A DNA stretch of 64,000 bases from NCBI RefSeq assembly GCF_000967495.1, contig NZ_JXXU01000030.1, positions 1 to 64,000 on the forward strand, in the 5' to 3' direction. Under the pieces are notes generated by a model that worked only from the letters and a program-made list of their open reading frames with translations, was not told the origin of the DNA and searched no databases. Positions 52,282 to 61,713 of this stretch are shown piece by piece. Position 1 is the first letter of the stretch. The number at the start of each line of letters is the position of its first letter. The translations under genes were made by a program, and so were the position numbers. This DNA comes from Vibrio neptunius (GTDB taxonomy: Bacteria > Pseudomonadota > Gammaproteobacteria > Enterobacterales > Vibrionaceae).

Positions 52282-53634
52282 TTACTTGAATATCGTTTCC
52301 GCCCAACGAGCGAGACCAGCGGTCACTGAGCCGAAATGATTTCCACTGGCTAAAGGGGTTTCAGGCAATACTGACCTAACGGCATTCACCAAGATCGGTG
52401 AGCGGGCAGATCCCCCTGTCATGTAGATCACATCAGGCTTGATGCTGCTTTGCTGAATCGCTTCGATGACCAGCGCTTTGATTTTCTCAGTTGGGTTGAA
52501 AATGGCCTCTTCCATCTGCTCACGAGTCACAGATAGTGGAAACACTTCAGAAAGCAGATCCAAGTTTGCTTCATAAACCTTCGCATCAGCCAATGCTATC
52601 TTAGTTTTCTCCGCTTCCCGGATCACAGAGTAACCAAGAGTTTCTAGGTGTATCTGCACGAGTCGAGACAGTTTTTCTGGCTCACGAGCTTCCTTCAGCA
52701 ATAGTCGGAGCTGCTTAAGGTTTTCATGTGCGTAGAACTTGCGCTGCGCCTGAACATCATTGATTGCAATCGGGTTCCAAAATTGAGTGGTTGGTATATC
52801 TAAGCCTGAATGGTTGGTTGACCCCATACCAAACTCCTGCATAAAGCATTTAAAGGCAGTGAAAATGTCTAGGTCATTCCCGCCAATTCGTTGTCCAGAG
52901 TGCGCAATCAAAGAGCCACTTCTATCTTGTTTTCCACGCCAACTTGGGCCCATCTGAACAAACGAGCAATCTGTTGTACCACCACCAATATCCACCACCA
53001 GCACATTTTTGTTTTGTTTGAGGCTAGCTTCATAGTCTAAGCCTGCCGCCAGAGGCTCAAACTGAAACTCAATGTCTTTGAAACCAGCTCGGCGAGCAGC
53101 ACGGCGCAATATACCTTCAGCTTGTATATTCGAATCATTTCCCCCTCGCCCGAGAAAATTAATCGGGCGACCAATGACCGTCTGCGACACCTCTTTTTTA
53201 AGTGCAATTTCTGCTCGAGCCCTAATATTGGCCATCATGGCACAGACCAAATCTTCGAAGAAAGCTAACTGCATATCACGTAAGCCAGTCACACCAAGAA
53301 ACGATTTTGGTGATTTAACGTAATATACATCCTTCGGGTCTTCCAGATATGACTCTAAAGCTTGCTGCCCAAATCGAACGTCATCAGAACAAACGTCTAG
53401 CCCTTCCTCTCGGTTAAGCTTAATCGCCCGGCGCAAAACACTTTCACTGATATCACTTCCTGGAGCAACATCAAGGCAACGAAATAGATATTCAGAAACG
53501 ACTTCCGCAGTCGGCGCAGATAACGTTGAAGCAACATAATAGCTTTCACCGTCCAGAGGAATTTGTCTAATCGCACCATTGTTCAACTCCGCTACCGAAC
53601 AATTTGCCGTTCCATAATCGAATCCAATCGCCAT
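52282..53634 (-). CDS. yegD: Hsp70-family chaperone-like protein YegD
   Basis: A 450-residue ATPase-domain-only Hsp70 relative; the substrate-binding domain of DnaK is absent, as in E. coli YegD. Motifs are GFDYGTANCSVAE at the N-terminus (phosphate 1), VVDIGGGTTDCSFV near 215 (phosphate 2) and MTGGSARSPILVNAV near 410 (adenosine). The ATG at 53634 follows AGAGGTG; a TTG just before it is less likely. No DnaJ or GrpE partner is adjacent. Function is not established. Confidence 0.9.
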   Translation of the reverse strand: MAIGFDYGTANCSVAELNNGAIRQIPLDGESYYVASTLSAPTAEVVSEYLFRCLDVAPGSDISESVLRRAIKLNREEGLDVCSDDVRFGQQALESYLEDPKDVYYVKSPKSFLGVTGLRDMQLAFFEDLVCAMMANIRARAEIALKKEVSQTVIGRPINFLGRGGNDSNIQAEGILRRAARRAGFKDIEFQFEPLAAGLDYEASLKQNKNVLVVDIGGGTTDCSFVQMGPSWRGKQDRSGSLIAHSGQRIGGNDLDIFTAFKCFMQEFGMGSTNHSGLDIPTTQFWNPIAINDVQAQRKFYAHENLKQLRLLLKEAREPEKLSRLVQIHLETLGYSVIREAEKTKIALADAKVYEANLDLLSEVFPLSVTREQMEEAIFNPTEKIKALVIEAIQQSSIKPDVIYMTGGSARSPILVNAVRSVLPETPLASGNHFGSVTAGLARWAETIFK

Positions 53635-53784
53635 CAATCACCTCTTTATTGTCTGCCAAAATCGGGCCGCACAGTAAAGCCTAGACAAATAAGCAGGTCA
53701 ACCCTGTTAGGTTAATTCTTTTTAACTTCAGCCATTTGCTTTAAAGTAGTCGCTATCTGTTCATTTACTCAGGTAAGCAAGGAA

Positions 53785-54669
53785 GTGAATCTACGCCAGA
53801 TAGAAGTGTTTTATGCCATCATGCAGGCAGGCACAGTGTCGGGGGCAGCCAAGCAACTTCATGTTTCACAGCCCAATATCACCCGAGTATTGGCTCATAC
53901 TGAACAGCAATTGGGTTTCATGCTATTTGATCGAGTCAAAGGTCGACTGGTTCCAACTCAGGAAGCGCAGTCACTCATAGCGGAAGCAGAAAAGATATAC
54001 CAGCAGCTCGGTCAGTTTCGCAGTTTAACCAGCAAACTCAAACATGGTCAGCACCACCTTCGTATTGGATCGCCGCCGATACTTGCTTCTGGTTTCCTTG
54101 CTCCGATCATAGCGCAGGTGTGCAATAATACCGACTATACCTTAGAAGTATGCACTGCAAATCGAGATGAGTTGATTGATGGTCTAATAAAAAACGAGCT
54201 GGATGTGGCGGTTTGTTTTGGAGAAGAGAGCGTTTCGTCCATTATCCAAGAAACTATACTCAATACTGAAATGAAAGTACTGCTCCCTGCAGAGACGGCG
54301 ATTCAACACTCGGTTACCATTGAGGAATTACTAGAGAGCCCGCTACCACTGGTTGGACTCGACACCCGAGACCCACTTGGATTTCAACTGCATCAGTCCA
54401 TTCACTCCGTCGCCCCAGACTTTCTCCCTAAAGTGAGCGTTAGAAGCTATAACGTGGCTGCAGAAATGGTCGTGCATGGTGCCGCAAATGCGATTATCGA
54501 CCCTTGGACTGCCATGCATTACCAATCGTATCCGCAAATCCAATGCACATCATTAATTCCATCGATCCCGGTCAATGTCTCCCTGATTTACTGTCAGCAT
54601 CATCCGCTTTCTGTTTCTGCCAAGTTGTTCGCTGACCGTCTTCAACAGGCAGCTCAACAAGGGGTATAG
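53785..54669 (+). CDS. dgcR: LysR-family regulator DgcR
   Basis: A 294-residue LysR protein starting with GTG directly after AAGGAA. The winged helix is residues 1-60 (GTVSGAAKQLHVSQPNITRVLAH). It sits 97 bp upstream of dgcN on the same strand. In the marine D-glutamate pathway described for Pseudoalteromonas, a LysR protein DgcR activates dgcN and dgcA; gene order here matches, so the name rests on context. An inducer such as D-glutamate is inferred. Confidence 0.75.
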   Translation: MNLRQIEVFYAIMQAGTVSGAAKQLHVSQPNITRVLAHTEQQLGFMLFDRVKGRLVPTQEAQSLIAEAEKIYQQLGQFRSLTSKLKHGQHHLRIGSPPILASGFLAPIIAQVCNNTDYTLEVCTANRDELIDGLIKNELDVAVCFGEESVSSIIQETILNTEMKVLLPAETAIQHSVTIEELLESPLPLVGLDTRDPLGFQLHQSIHSVAPDFLPKVSVRSYNVAAEMVVHGAANAIIDPWTAMHYQSYPQIQCTSLIPSIPVNVSLIYCQHHPLSVSAKLFADRLQQAAQQGV

Positions 54670-54766
54670 CTTAACGTTATACCTTAACAACAAATAGATA
54701 TTCGGCAACGGGCATTGAGTTCAATAGAGTGTATTTATCTGCTCACTCTAATATTCAAGGATGCTT

Positions 54767-55771
54767 ATGTCGATTGCTCAACCTTACTTACTCTTTCTGG
54801 GCGACGTTACTGACCCTATTTCAGCCAAAACGGGCCGAGGTATTGCACTTTGGCGACCTGAACACTGTATTGGTGAATTGCGCTTATCATGTGACGCCGT
54901 CACTCTTAATTTAACGAACCTCACGCTAGAAGAAGCCAAAAACAGGGGAGCAAAAACACTTGTCATTGGCACAGCCAATGCCGGCGGCCTCATACCTGAG
55001 AACTGGCGGGCTTGTCTGATTCAGGCGGCAGAGCTGGGATTTGAAATAGCATCCGGCATGCATCAACGACTGAAAGGTATCCCTAAGCTGGCTGAGCTGG
55101 AAAAACAAGGTATCACTAAACTTCACGATGTTCGCCACTTTGACCAAAACCTAGAAGTTGGCAATGGTACCCCACGCAAAGGCAAACGTCTCTTAACCGT
55201 TGGTACGGATTGCTCTGTCGGTAAAATGTTTACCGCATTGGCTTTGGAGAGAGCACTACACAAAATTGATGTCTCGGCACAATTTAAAGCAACAGGCCAA
55301 ACCGGTATCTTGATCGACGGAAAAGGTATCTCGATTGATGCAGTTGTAGCAGATTTCATTTCCGGCGCAGTAGAGAAAATCAGTCCTGAATTTACCGATC
55401 ACGAATGGGATATCATCGAAGGACAAGGGTCACTGTTCAATCCTTCTTTTGCAGGGGTTAGCCTCGGCTTACTGCACGGCGCGCAGGCAGATGCTTTGGT
55501 GCTATGCCACGAAATTGGCCGCCCTCACATTCGCCATCTACCCCATTGTGAATTACCGACCATTGAAGCAACTATAAAAGCTAACCTCGCGGCTGCACAA
55601 CTGACCAATCCCAATACTCAACTGGCTGGTATTAGCCTAAATACCGCTGCAATTAGTGAAGAAGATGCCATGGCACTTTGTGCTGATTGGCAAGAGCAAT
55701 ATCAGGTTCCGGTCACTGACCCAGTCAGATTCGGTATTGACGCCATTGCAACACATATTAAAGCTCTGTGA
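54767..55771 (+). CDS. dgcN: D-glutamate N-acetyltransferase DgcN (DUF1611)
   Basis: About 334 residues from the ATG at 54767, seven bases after AAGGA. Typical DUF1611 marks: LGDVTDPISAKTGRGIALW near 10-28, IGTANAGG near 66, and a P-loop GTDCSVGKMFTALAL near 146. DgcN acetylates D-glutamate (and probably D-glutamine) at the amino group as the first step of D-amino acid use. It is coupled to dgcA with 8 bp between. Confidence 0.8.
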   Translation: MSIAQPYLLFLGDVTDPISAKTGRGIALWRPEHCIGELRLSCDAVTLNLTNLTLEEAKNRGAKTLVIGTANAGGLIPENWRACLIQAAELGFEIASGMHQRLKGIPKLAELEKQGITKLHDVRHFDQNLEVGNGTPRKGKRLLTVGTDCSVGKMFTALALERALHKIDVSAQFKATGQTGILIDGKGISIDAVVADFISGAVEKISPEFTDHEWDIIEGQGSLFNPSFAGVSLGLLHGAQADALVLCHEIGRPHIRHLPHCELPTIEATIKANLAAAQLTNPNTQLAGISLNTAAISEEDAMALCADWQEQYQVPVTDPVRFGIDAIATHIKAL

Positions 55772-55779
55772 GGCCAAAC

Positions 55780-56760
55780 ATGGACATAATAGCATTCAGC
55801 CAGTCTATTCCGCTCGCTAGGCCTTTTGCCATTTCGCGAGGAGTAAGGACACATTGTGACGTGGTTCGAGTCGAAATTCGCCATCTTTGCCATGTTGCGA
55901 TCGGAGAATGTACACCTTATCCAAGATATGGCGAAAGTGTAGAATCGGTATTAGAACAAATCGCTCAAATGGCTCCTACACTGCAGGCGCTTACTCCCTC
56001 GGAAGCAAAAATGACGCTGCAAGCAATGCCAGCTGGAGCAGCGAGAAACGCGCTAGATTGTGCTTTGTGGGAAATGATCGCCAAGACGGACGGATTACTC
56101 TTTCCATACCCCTACTTTGATATTCGCTCAAAAATAGAGACTGCAATGACGGTCTCGATCGACACAACTGCAAGGATGGCTCAACAAGCTTCTGATTATG
56201 TGGCTCAGGGTGCGACTCTGCTCAAGGTTAAACTGGATCACGAAGATATTGTATCTAGAGTGACTGGCGTCAGAGCTGCCGTTCCTGGTTGCAAAATTAT
56301 CCTAGATGCCAATGAAGCCTGGCACAATGAAGATCTAGACGAGCTTTTTTCATCGTTAGACCAGCTTGATATTACTATGATAGAGCAGCCCGTACCCAAA
56401 GGTTACGATGCTCTACTGAAGAAGGTTTCACATCCGATTCCTATCTGCGCCGACGAAAGCTGCCACGTTCGTAGTGACCTACCCAACCTAGATGGGTGCT
56501 ACGAGATGATAAATATTAAACTTGATAAATCGGGCGGCCTAACAGAAGCACTGGCGTTGGAGCAAGAAGCCAGAGCGAAAGGATTTTCTATTATGGTGGG
56601 CTGTATGCTCGGAACCTCCTTGGCAATGAAGGCTGCCTTACCCATAGCAACGAGAGCAGAGATTGTTGACTTGGACGGACCAATACTGCTCGGATCAGAC
56701 ACTCCCGATGGCTTAATTTACCAATCTGGTACTTTAGGCTTAACCAATCATAAAAAATAA
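55780..56760 (+). CDS. dgcA: N-acetyl-D-glutamate racemase DgcA (enolase superfamily)
   Basis: About 326 residues from the ATG at 55780 after GAGG; a GTG at 55768 is less likely. Enolase-superfamily catalytic residues are present: the KxK motif in LLKVKLD near 150, metal ligands in ILDANEAW, MIEQPV and ADESCH, and the second lysine in NIKLDKSGG near 252. It looks like a dipeptide-epimerase relative, and the neighbouring dgcN points to racemisation of N-acetyl-D-glutamate to the L-form, which then enters normal catabolism. Confidence 0.8.
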   Translation: MDIIAFSQSIPLARPFAISRGVRTHCDVVRVEIRHLCHVAIGECTPYPRYGESVESVLEQIAQMAPTLQALTPSEAKMTLQAMPAGAARNALDCALWEMIAKTDGLLFPYPYFDIRSKIETAMTVSIDTTARMAQQASDYVAQGATLLKVKLDHEDIVSRVTGVRAAVPGCKIILDANEAWHNEDLDELFSSLDQLDITMIEQPVPKGYDALLKKVSHPIPICADESCHVRSDLPNLDGCYEMINIKLDKSGGLTEALALEQEARAKGFSIMVGCMLGTSLAMKAALPIATRAEIVDLDGPILLGSDTPDGLIYQSGTLGLTNHKK

Positions 56761-56783
56761 TATATTCCTTCCAAATATATAAT

Positions 56784-56822
56784 CTCGCTTTAAATAAACT
56801 CAACATTAAAGCGAGCATTTTT
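56784..56822 (+). terminator. Terminator of dgc operon
   Basis: CTCGCTTTAA and TTAAAGCGAG form a 10-bp stem followed by CATTTTTTG, 23 bp past the dgcA stop. Confidence 0.8.
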
Positions 56823-57108
56823 GCCTACCTATCAATCAAAATAGTCACAATTAACTACGCTGGCAATAGTAATAAAGTGCTAGTACAAATAATAAGAAAA
56901 GCATCTATAATAAGCCCTCTCTTAAGCCACAACCCGAATTAACAAAATATTATTCTAAAGTTCATGGAACAGCTGTCGATACCAGTGAAAAAGTCATTTC
57001 TTTTTTAATAGATATACCCAAAAACTTAGAATCTAAAAATTCCTTAGTAATATATCTAATACTATAAGGTTAAAATGACTCTACTTTGTTAGTGGAGGTA
57101 CTCACTGC
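56823..57108. other. AT-rich intergenic before XRE gene
   Basis: About 285 bp, clearly AT-rich, no gene. It must hold the promoter of the XRE/cyclase pair; I see no operator I can name. Confidence 0.35.
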
Positions 57109-57417
57109 ATGACTAGCCCATTACCTAGAAGGCTAAGAGACATAAGAAAGAAAAGAGGTATCACTCAGGAAGAGCTGGGGCAAAAACTAGGGATGGAATC
57201 AGGAAGCGCAAGCGCTAGAATTAGTCAATACGAAACTGGTAAACATGCTCCTGATTACACGACTGTAAAACGCATATCTGCGGCACTAGAGATAACCGTC
57301 GCTTACTTCTACTGTGATGACGACACATTGGCAAATATCATAATAGAAGCTTCCAGCCACAGTGAAACAACAAAGCTTGATATTCTTAAAATACTAGAAG
57401 GAATTCAAAAACAATAA
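57109..57417 (+). CDS. XRE-family transcriptional regulator
   Basis: A 102-residue Cro/C1-type regulator. The helix-turn-helix is residues 5-65 (LRDIRKKRGITQEELGQKLG, ARISQYETGKHAPDYTTVKR). A short helical tail follows (ETTKLDILKILEGIQKQ). A GGAGG site precedes the ATG. It lies 28 bp before a diguanylate cyclase gene on the same strand, suggesting one transcript. Confidence 0.8.
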   Translation: MTSPLPRRLRDIRKKRGITQEELGQKLGMESGSASARISQYETGKHAPDYTTVKRISAALEITVAYFYCDDDTLANIIIEASSHSETTKLDILKILEGIQKQ

Positions 57418-57445
57418 GTTAGCATCTTTGCTGTTTTGGATAGAC

Positions 57446-58174
57446 ATGACAATGATTTCTGAACTCGACCTCGCCATACAACTGACAAAAATAATAATTC
57501 TTCTCTACATATCCTATCTTTTATTGCGCCACCAGGTGAGCAATAAAATACTGTATGGATGTTTATTAGCTATGATTTCGATGATCATTGAGCTACTTAT
57601 CAACTATTGTCAGCTATCATGGCCAGCTATTAGTTCTGCTCATAAAGATGAAGTTTTGCTAATTTCGTCGACAACGCTGCTAATTGCTCATATTTTGATG
57701 CTATCTGGCGTATCATCGTTATATTTCAAACTCAAAGAAGAATCAGAAAAAGATCATCTGACTCAACTTCACAATCGAAAGTTCATGCGCAAGATTCCAG
57801 AAAAAGATTACGACGTTATCTATCTGGATATTGATAATTTTAAATCGATCAACGATACACTTGGCCATGATTATGGTGACGCATTACTCGTCCTATTTGC
57901 ACGATATTTGTCACATTGTATTCTCAAAAACGAATATTTAGTTCGATACGGAGGTGATGAATTTATCGCCTATGTACAACCAGGACGAAGCAGTGATTTT
58001 ATTGAACGTTTACTCTCTTACGTTGCAAACTCAGAAATTGAATTTAGCTATGGTGTTTCAGGAAGTGCCAAAGGTGAACTGTTTTCCGCGATTACCCGTG
58101 CGGATAAAAACATGTATTTGATGAAGCGGCGCAGATCGACATCAAGAGGGCGTAAACCAGCAAAGGCCAATTAA
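57446..58174 (+). CDS. Small membrane diguanylate cyclase
   Basis: About 242 residues from the ATG at 57446. Three hydrophobic helices fill residues 8-100, followed directly by a compact GGDEF domain (DHLTQLHNRKFM, YLDIDNFKSINDTLGHDYGD) with GGDEF near 169. The inhibitory RxxD is replaced (LKNE). A basic tail (KRRRSTSRGRKPAKAN) ends it. No sensor domain is recognisable, so control may be at the level of expression through the upstream XRE gene. Confidence 0.85.
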   Translation: MTMISELDLAIQLTKIIILLYISYLLLRHQVSNKILYGCLLAMISMIIELLINYCQLSWPAISSAHKDEVLLISSTTLLIAHILMLSGVSSLYFKLKEESEKDHLTQLHNRKFMRKIPEKDYDVIYLDIDNFKSINDTLGHDYGDALLVLFARYLSHCILKNEYLVRYGGDEFIAYVQPGRSSDFIERLLSYVANSEIEFSYGVSGSAKGELFSAITRADKNMYLMKRRRSTSRGRKPAKAN

Positions 58175-58299
58175 GAACATGCAGGCTGTGCCATGACTGG
58201 ACACATTCAGTGTCGCCTGTACGCCGCAGAGGCCCTTTACTAAATGCGCTTTTTAAACTTTTATTAATAGAATGTGAGAAAGGATTCTCTAGGTAGCTT

Positions 58300-59457
58300 A
58301 TGCTGGTATCGATTTGGTCTATCGTGAAACACGTCTTCGTCGTATCAGTGTTGATGCTCACGGCTAGCTGCCTTCCACGCCAACCCAATATAAAACTCGG
58401 TGTTATTTTACCTTTAACAGGGACCTTTGCCGTTTATGGACAACAGGCACTTAAAGGCGTTCAGCTTGCTGTCGATCAAATTAATGCTGATGGAGGGGTA
58501 CTGAATAGGCAGATTGAACTCATCATCCGTGACAATCAGACCGACCCAGCGAAAACCGTAAAGTACAGCCGTGAGTTAGTCCAGCAAAATGACGTATTCG
58601 CGCTGTTTGGCCCAGTGAGTAGTGCCGCTCGTTATGCCATGGCAGAAGTCGCGGAAACATTCCAGACTCCATTGTTTTACGGTATCGATTATGAAGGCCA
58701 CCATTTTAATCGCTACCTGATATGTTACAGCGCTATTCCAGAACATTACATTGAACCTATTGTCCCCTACCTAATCGATAACGTGGGTAAGAGCTTTTAT
58801 ATCTTCGGCTATGACTATATATGGCCTCATCGTATGGCTGACAGCATAGCTGAGTCTGTTAAGCTCAATCAGGGAACCGTCACCGATATTGAATTCACTC
58901 CATTTGGCGTCAAAGACTACACCTCCGTATTCGAGCATATAAAAAACTCCGGTGCTGAGACATTGATGCTCATCTTGCCGGGTGTCGATGGCTTTACTTT
59001 CTTGTCACAGATGACATCTTTTGACTTTGGCCGACCTATTCAAATCGTCGCTTTTGCCGCTGATGAAACCTATTTGTCCAATCTGGACAATGAGGCTTTG
59101 GAGGGTGTACTCACTGCTCTTCACTTCTTTAGTCAGAACGATGAGCCTGTTTTACAAAAATTCGTTAACGATTACAAAACCTTTCACGGTTCTGAGTCAG
59201 TGGTAACCTATTCGAGTAAATCTCACTATGACCTTATCTATTTACTGAAAGCTGCGATAGAAAAATCAGGCTCGGTTGATAAAGAAGCTGTCATCAACCA
59301 ACTCCCAGGGCTAACTTTGTACGAAAGAGAATTGGCGATAAAACTCAGAGACGACCACCACTTTGAATTACCTATGTATCTAGGCCAATTCAGTCAAGGA
59401 CAACTGAAAGTGGTGAAGCGATTAGGAATAATTAAACCAGAGGATCAAAGACCTTAG
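58300..59457 (+). CDS. Periplasmic amino acid/amide-type binding protein
   Basis: A 385-residue protein of the Peripla_BP_6 fold (branched-chain amino acid, urea or amide binding, UrtA-like). A signal sequence ends at LTASC, a possible though imperfect lipobox that would anchor it to a membrane. The mature part opens with IKLGVILPLTGTFAVYGQQALKG, typical of the family. No ABC permease or ATPase genes are present. Instead a sensor cyclase starts 3 bp downstream, so this looks like the ligand receptor of that cyclase rather than a transport component. Confidence 0.85.
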   Translation: MLVSIWSIVKHVFVVSVLMLTASCLPRQPNIKLGVILPLTGTFAVYGQQALKGVQLAVDQINADGGVLNRQIELIIRDNQTDPAKTVKYSRELVQQNDVFALFGPVSSAARYAMAEVAETFQTPLFYGIDYEGHHFNRYLICYSAIPEHYIEPIVPYLIDNVGKSFYIFGYDYIWPHRMADSIAESVKLNQGTVTDIEFTPFGVKDYTSVFEHIKNSGAETLMLILPGVDGFTFLSQMTSFDFGRPIQIVAFAADETYLSNLDNEALEGVLTALHFFSQNDEPVLQKFVNDYKTFHGSESVVTYSSKSHYDLIYLLKAAIEKSGSVDKEAVINQLPGLTLYERELAIKLRDDHHFELPMYLGQFSQGQLKVVKRLGIIKPEDQRP

Positions 59458-59460
59458 GTA

Positions 59461-61272
59461 ATGAATAAACTTAGCGTAAAAATTTTCATCATTCTTCTGC
59501 CTCTTGCGATCTCTTTGCTGATCTTTAGCTACGTCTATTACAAAGCGCGAGAGAAGCTCACCATTGACCATATTTACCAGTCTATCCAGCTTTCCGTTTT
59601 ACTCGGAGCTAATGAAATTAGCCATTATGTCCAAGGTCAGTTCACCGAGTTTGATCGTCTCAGTAGTGAAATCAACGCCTGCGAGGATGAAAATATACCT
59701 TTATCTCTATCTGCCGCCGACGCTTTAAGCTTCACCAGCGGCTTCTCTGCACTGGCTATTTCTGATTTGTCAGGCCGTGTCACTCACTTTAGCTTGTCTT
59801 CGAATAGCAGCAATCGCTACGTACTGCGTAAGAATACACAAGGGCTTATACTTCTTCCTGAACATGTTCTGGCCCTGTTACACACCTCTTATCAAGAGTG
59901 GAAAAAGACTTACCCAGAAAACCTTAGGAGGGAAAAAGATACGCTAAATCAGCTGCTAGAGCTTAATAAACGGGGCGAAGTGAACTCACAGGCCAGCCGA
60001 GAACTGACCAATTTACTCGTTAACATCCGAGAAGGTCGAAGCCTGCCTCGACAAGTGATCAGCCTAGCTAATGCTGAGACCATCTCAAAACTCGGCCTGA
60101 TATTCGACACCGAGAGTTACCTATACTCTCGCCCTCTGCTTGGATGCAATAAAAAAATCGTCGGATTTTATACCGCCATCCTCGACCGTACTATTGTTGA
60201 AGACCACCTGTATCAAATAAAAAGCACGTTAATGCAAAGTAACCTTCAACACGTAGATGTGCTGATGATACGGAACCAAGGCCTACGTTCATTGTCCGCT
60301 GCGAACCATTTGTCGCTCGAGGCGCTCTCTGGTAATGGCCTCAATACAACCAATAAACCGCAAATGCGGCAAGATCTCAACGGGATACTTATCAATCAAC
60401 CGATAGAGTTGGATATTCAGAGCCATCTTATCTCATTGGACAATACCCACCCTTCTATTCCAGATCATCAAAAAGGCATAAACCTAGTGGTCTATGTATC
60501 GATGGACGAACTCGAGTCGAACAACTTGATGCTGATACGCGAAGTTTTTCTCTATCTGTGTATTGCTCTATTTTTGTTTGTCTCGTTGACTCTTTATCTT
60601 TCCCACTATATTGCCTCACCAATTATCGATCTGCGCCAGCGAATTTCAATCCTCTCCAAAACGGGCAAAGCCAAAACTGATTTCTCTGTCAGAGATGATG
60701 AAATTGGCCAGCTCTTTAGTGCGTTTTCCGATATGGCTTACAGTATAAAAGCTAAAGAGTCTCAGTTGGTTAAGCTAGTTCGAGAAGATCCATTAACTGG
60801 CATTCTCAATCGTCGTGCATTAGTTAATCATGCCCAAGATATTCAACGCCTCAACAGCGTCTCATGCATATGTATGATGGACCTAGATCACTTCAAACAG
60901 ATTAACGATAACTACGGCCACGCCATCGGGGATTCGGTACTGAAAACTTTCTGTACCTTAGTTACTAGTGAAATTCGGGACTCCGATATCTTTGGTCGTC
61001 TCGGTGGCGAAGAATTTGCTCTAATCTTGCCAGAGACTCAATTGGAAGAGGCCGTCAGCTTAGCGGAGAATATTCGCAGCAGAGTTGAAGCTCAGCTGGT
61101 TGCCAGTCTCAACTCAATCGTCAGTTCCAAAATAACAGTAAGTATTGGTGTCGTGGAATGGCTAGATGATGATTTTGCCAAAGCCCTGTCTAGAGCAGAC
61201 AAACACCTATACATAGCGAAAGAAAGTGGACGTAATCAGGTCAGTGCACAGTCATCAAAAAGCCCGCTGTAA
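59461..61272 (+). CDS. HAMP-GGDEF diguanylate cyclase paired with binding protein
   Basis: A 603-residue membrane enzyme. Helices lie at about 7-27 and 358-380; between them is a ~330-residue periplasmic region without a domain I can name. A HAMP linker (~380-430) leads to the GGDEF domain with DPLTGILNRRALVNHA, GGEEF near 515 and an intact RxxD (RDSD) before it. It lies 3 bp after the binding protein gene, so the pair probably senses a small nitrogen compound and adjusts cyclic di-GMP. Confidence 0.9.
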   Translation: MNKLSVKIFIILLPLAISLLIFSYVYYKAREKLTIDHIYQSIQLSVLLGANEISHYVQGQFTEFDRLSSEINACEDENIPLSLSAADALSFTSGFSALAISDLSGRVTHFSLSSNSSNRYVLRKNTQGLILLPEHVLALLHTSYQEWKKTYPENLRREKDTLNQLLELNKRGEVNSQASRELTNLLVNIREGRSLPRQVISLANAETISKLGLIFDTESYLYSRPLLGCNKKIVGFYTAILDRTIVEDHLYQIKSTLMQSNLQHVDVLMIRNQGLRSLSAANHLSLEALSGNGLNTTNKPQMRQDLNGILINQPIELDIQSHLISLDNTHPSIPDHQKGINLVVYVSMDELESNNLMLIREVFLYLCIALFLFVSLTLYLSHYIASPIIDLRQRISILSKTGKAKTDFSVRDDEIGQLFSAFSDMAYSIKAKESQLVKLVREDPLTGILNRRALVNHAQDIQRLNSVSCICMMDLDHFKQINDNYGHAIGDSVLKTFCTLVTSEIRDSDIFGRLGGEEFALILPETQLEEAVSLAENIRSRVEAQLVASLNSIVSSKITVSIGVVEWLDDDFAKALSRADKHLYIAKESGRNQVSAQSSKSPL

Positions 61273-61280
61273 TGCGGGCT
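61257..61280 (-). terminator. Terminator of 63-residue gene
   Basis: AGCCCGC-ATTACA-GCGGGCT followed by TTTT on the minus strand, 35 bp past the small gene's stop. It overlaps the last codons of the cyclase gene and may serve both directions. Confidence 0.8.
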
Positions 61281-61314
61281 GACTTGTAACAATAGTTTCC
61301 ACTGACTCAAATCT

Positions 61315-61506
61315 TCATTCGAGCGACATTCCTACCTGACCAACTCGAGTTTTGAACTCTTCAATACTGTCAGCCTGATAAGTGGGCGAACCATTAAAAT
61401 ATCTTGGTTTTTCAGGCAGCATGGCATTTTTTAACGCGTTTTCCTGATCAATGTCGTCATGGTAGACAGTAACGCGATGTGGAATGTCCTGTTTAAATGT
61501 CGCCAT
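61315..61506 (-). CDS. Small conserved-looking cytoplasmic protein
   Basis: A 63-residue protein, acidic, without membrane segment or cysteine. It has a strong AAGGAGAAG site and its own terminator, so it is likely a real gene. Family not recognised. The stretch RVTVYHDDIDQENALKNAML near 11-30 is predicted helical. Confidence 0.65.
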   Translation of the reverse strand: MATFKQDIPHRVTVYHDDIDQENALKNAMLPEKPRYFNGSPTYQADSIEEFKTRVGQVGMSLE

Positions 61507-61713
61507 TTTCTCTTCTCCTTTTCATCTTACGTATGCACGACTCTAAGCGTAGAAAAGGATCGCTGACTGTCAACGCAACTCATAGGCCATTACAAGCAAA
61601 TTAGAAGTGCGTTAAGCCAGACACTTTCTTGTTTGTCACCCTTTTTAGCTGCGGCTAATTCATTTGATAGAAATTCTGTTTATGTGAGCTTACATCCAGA
61701 TCCAGATTTGAAG

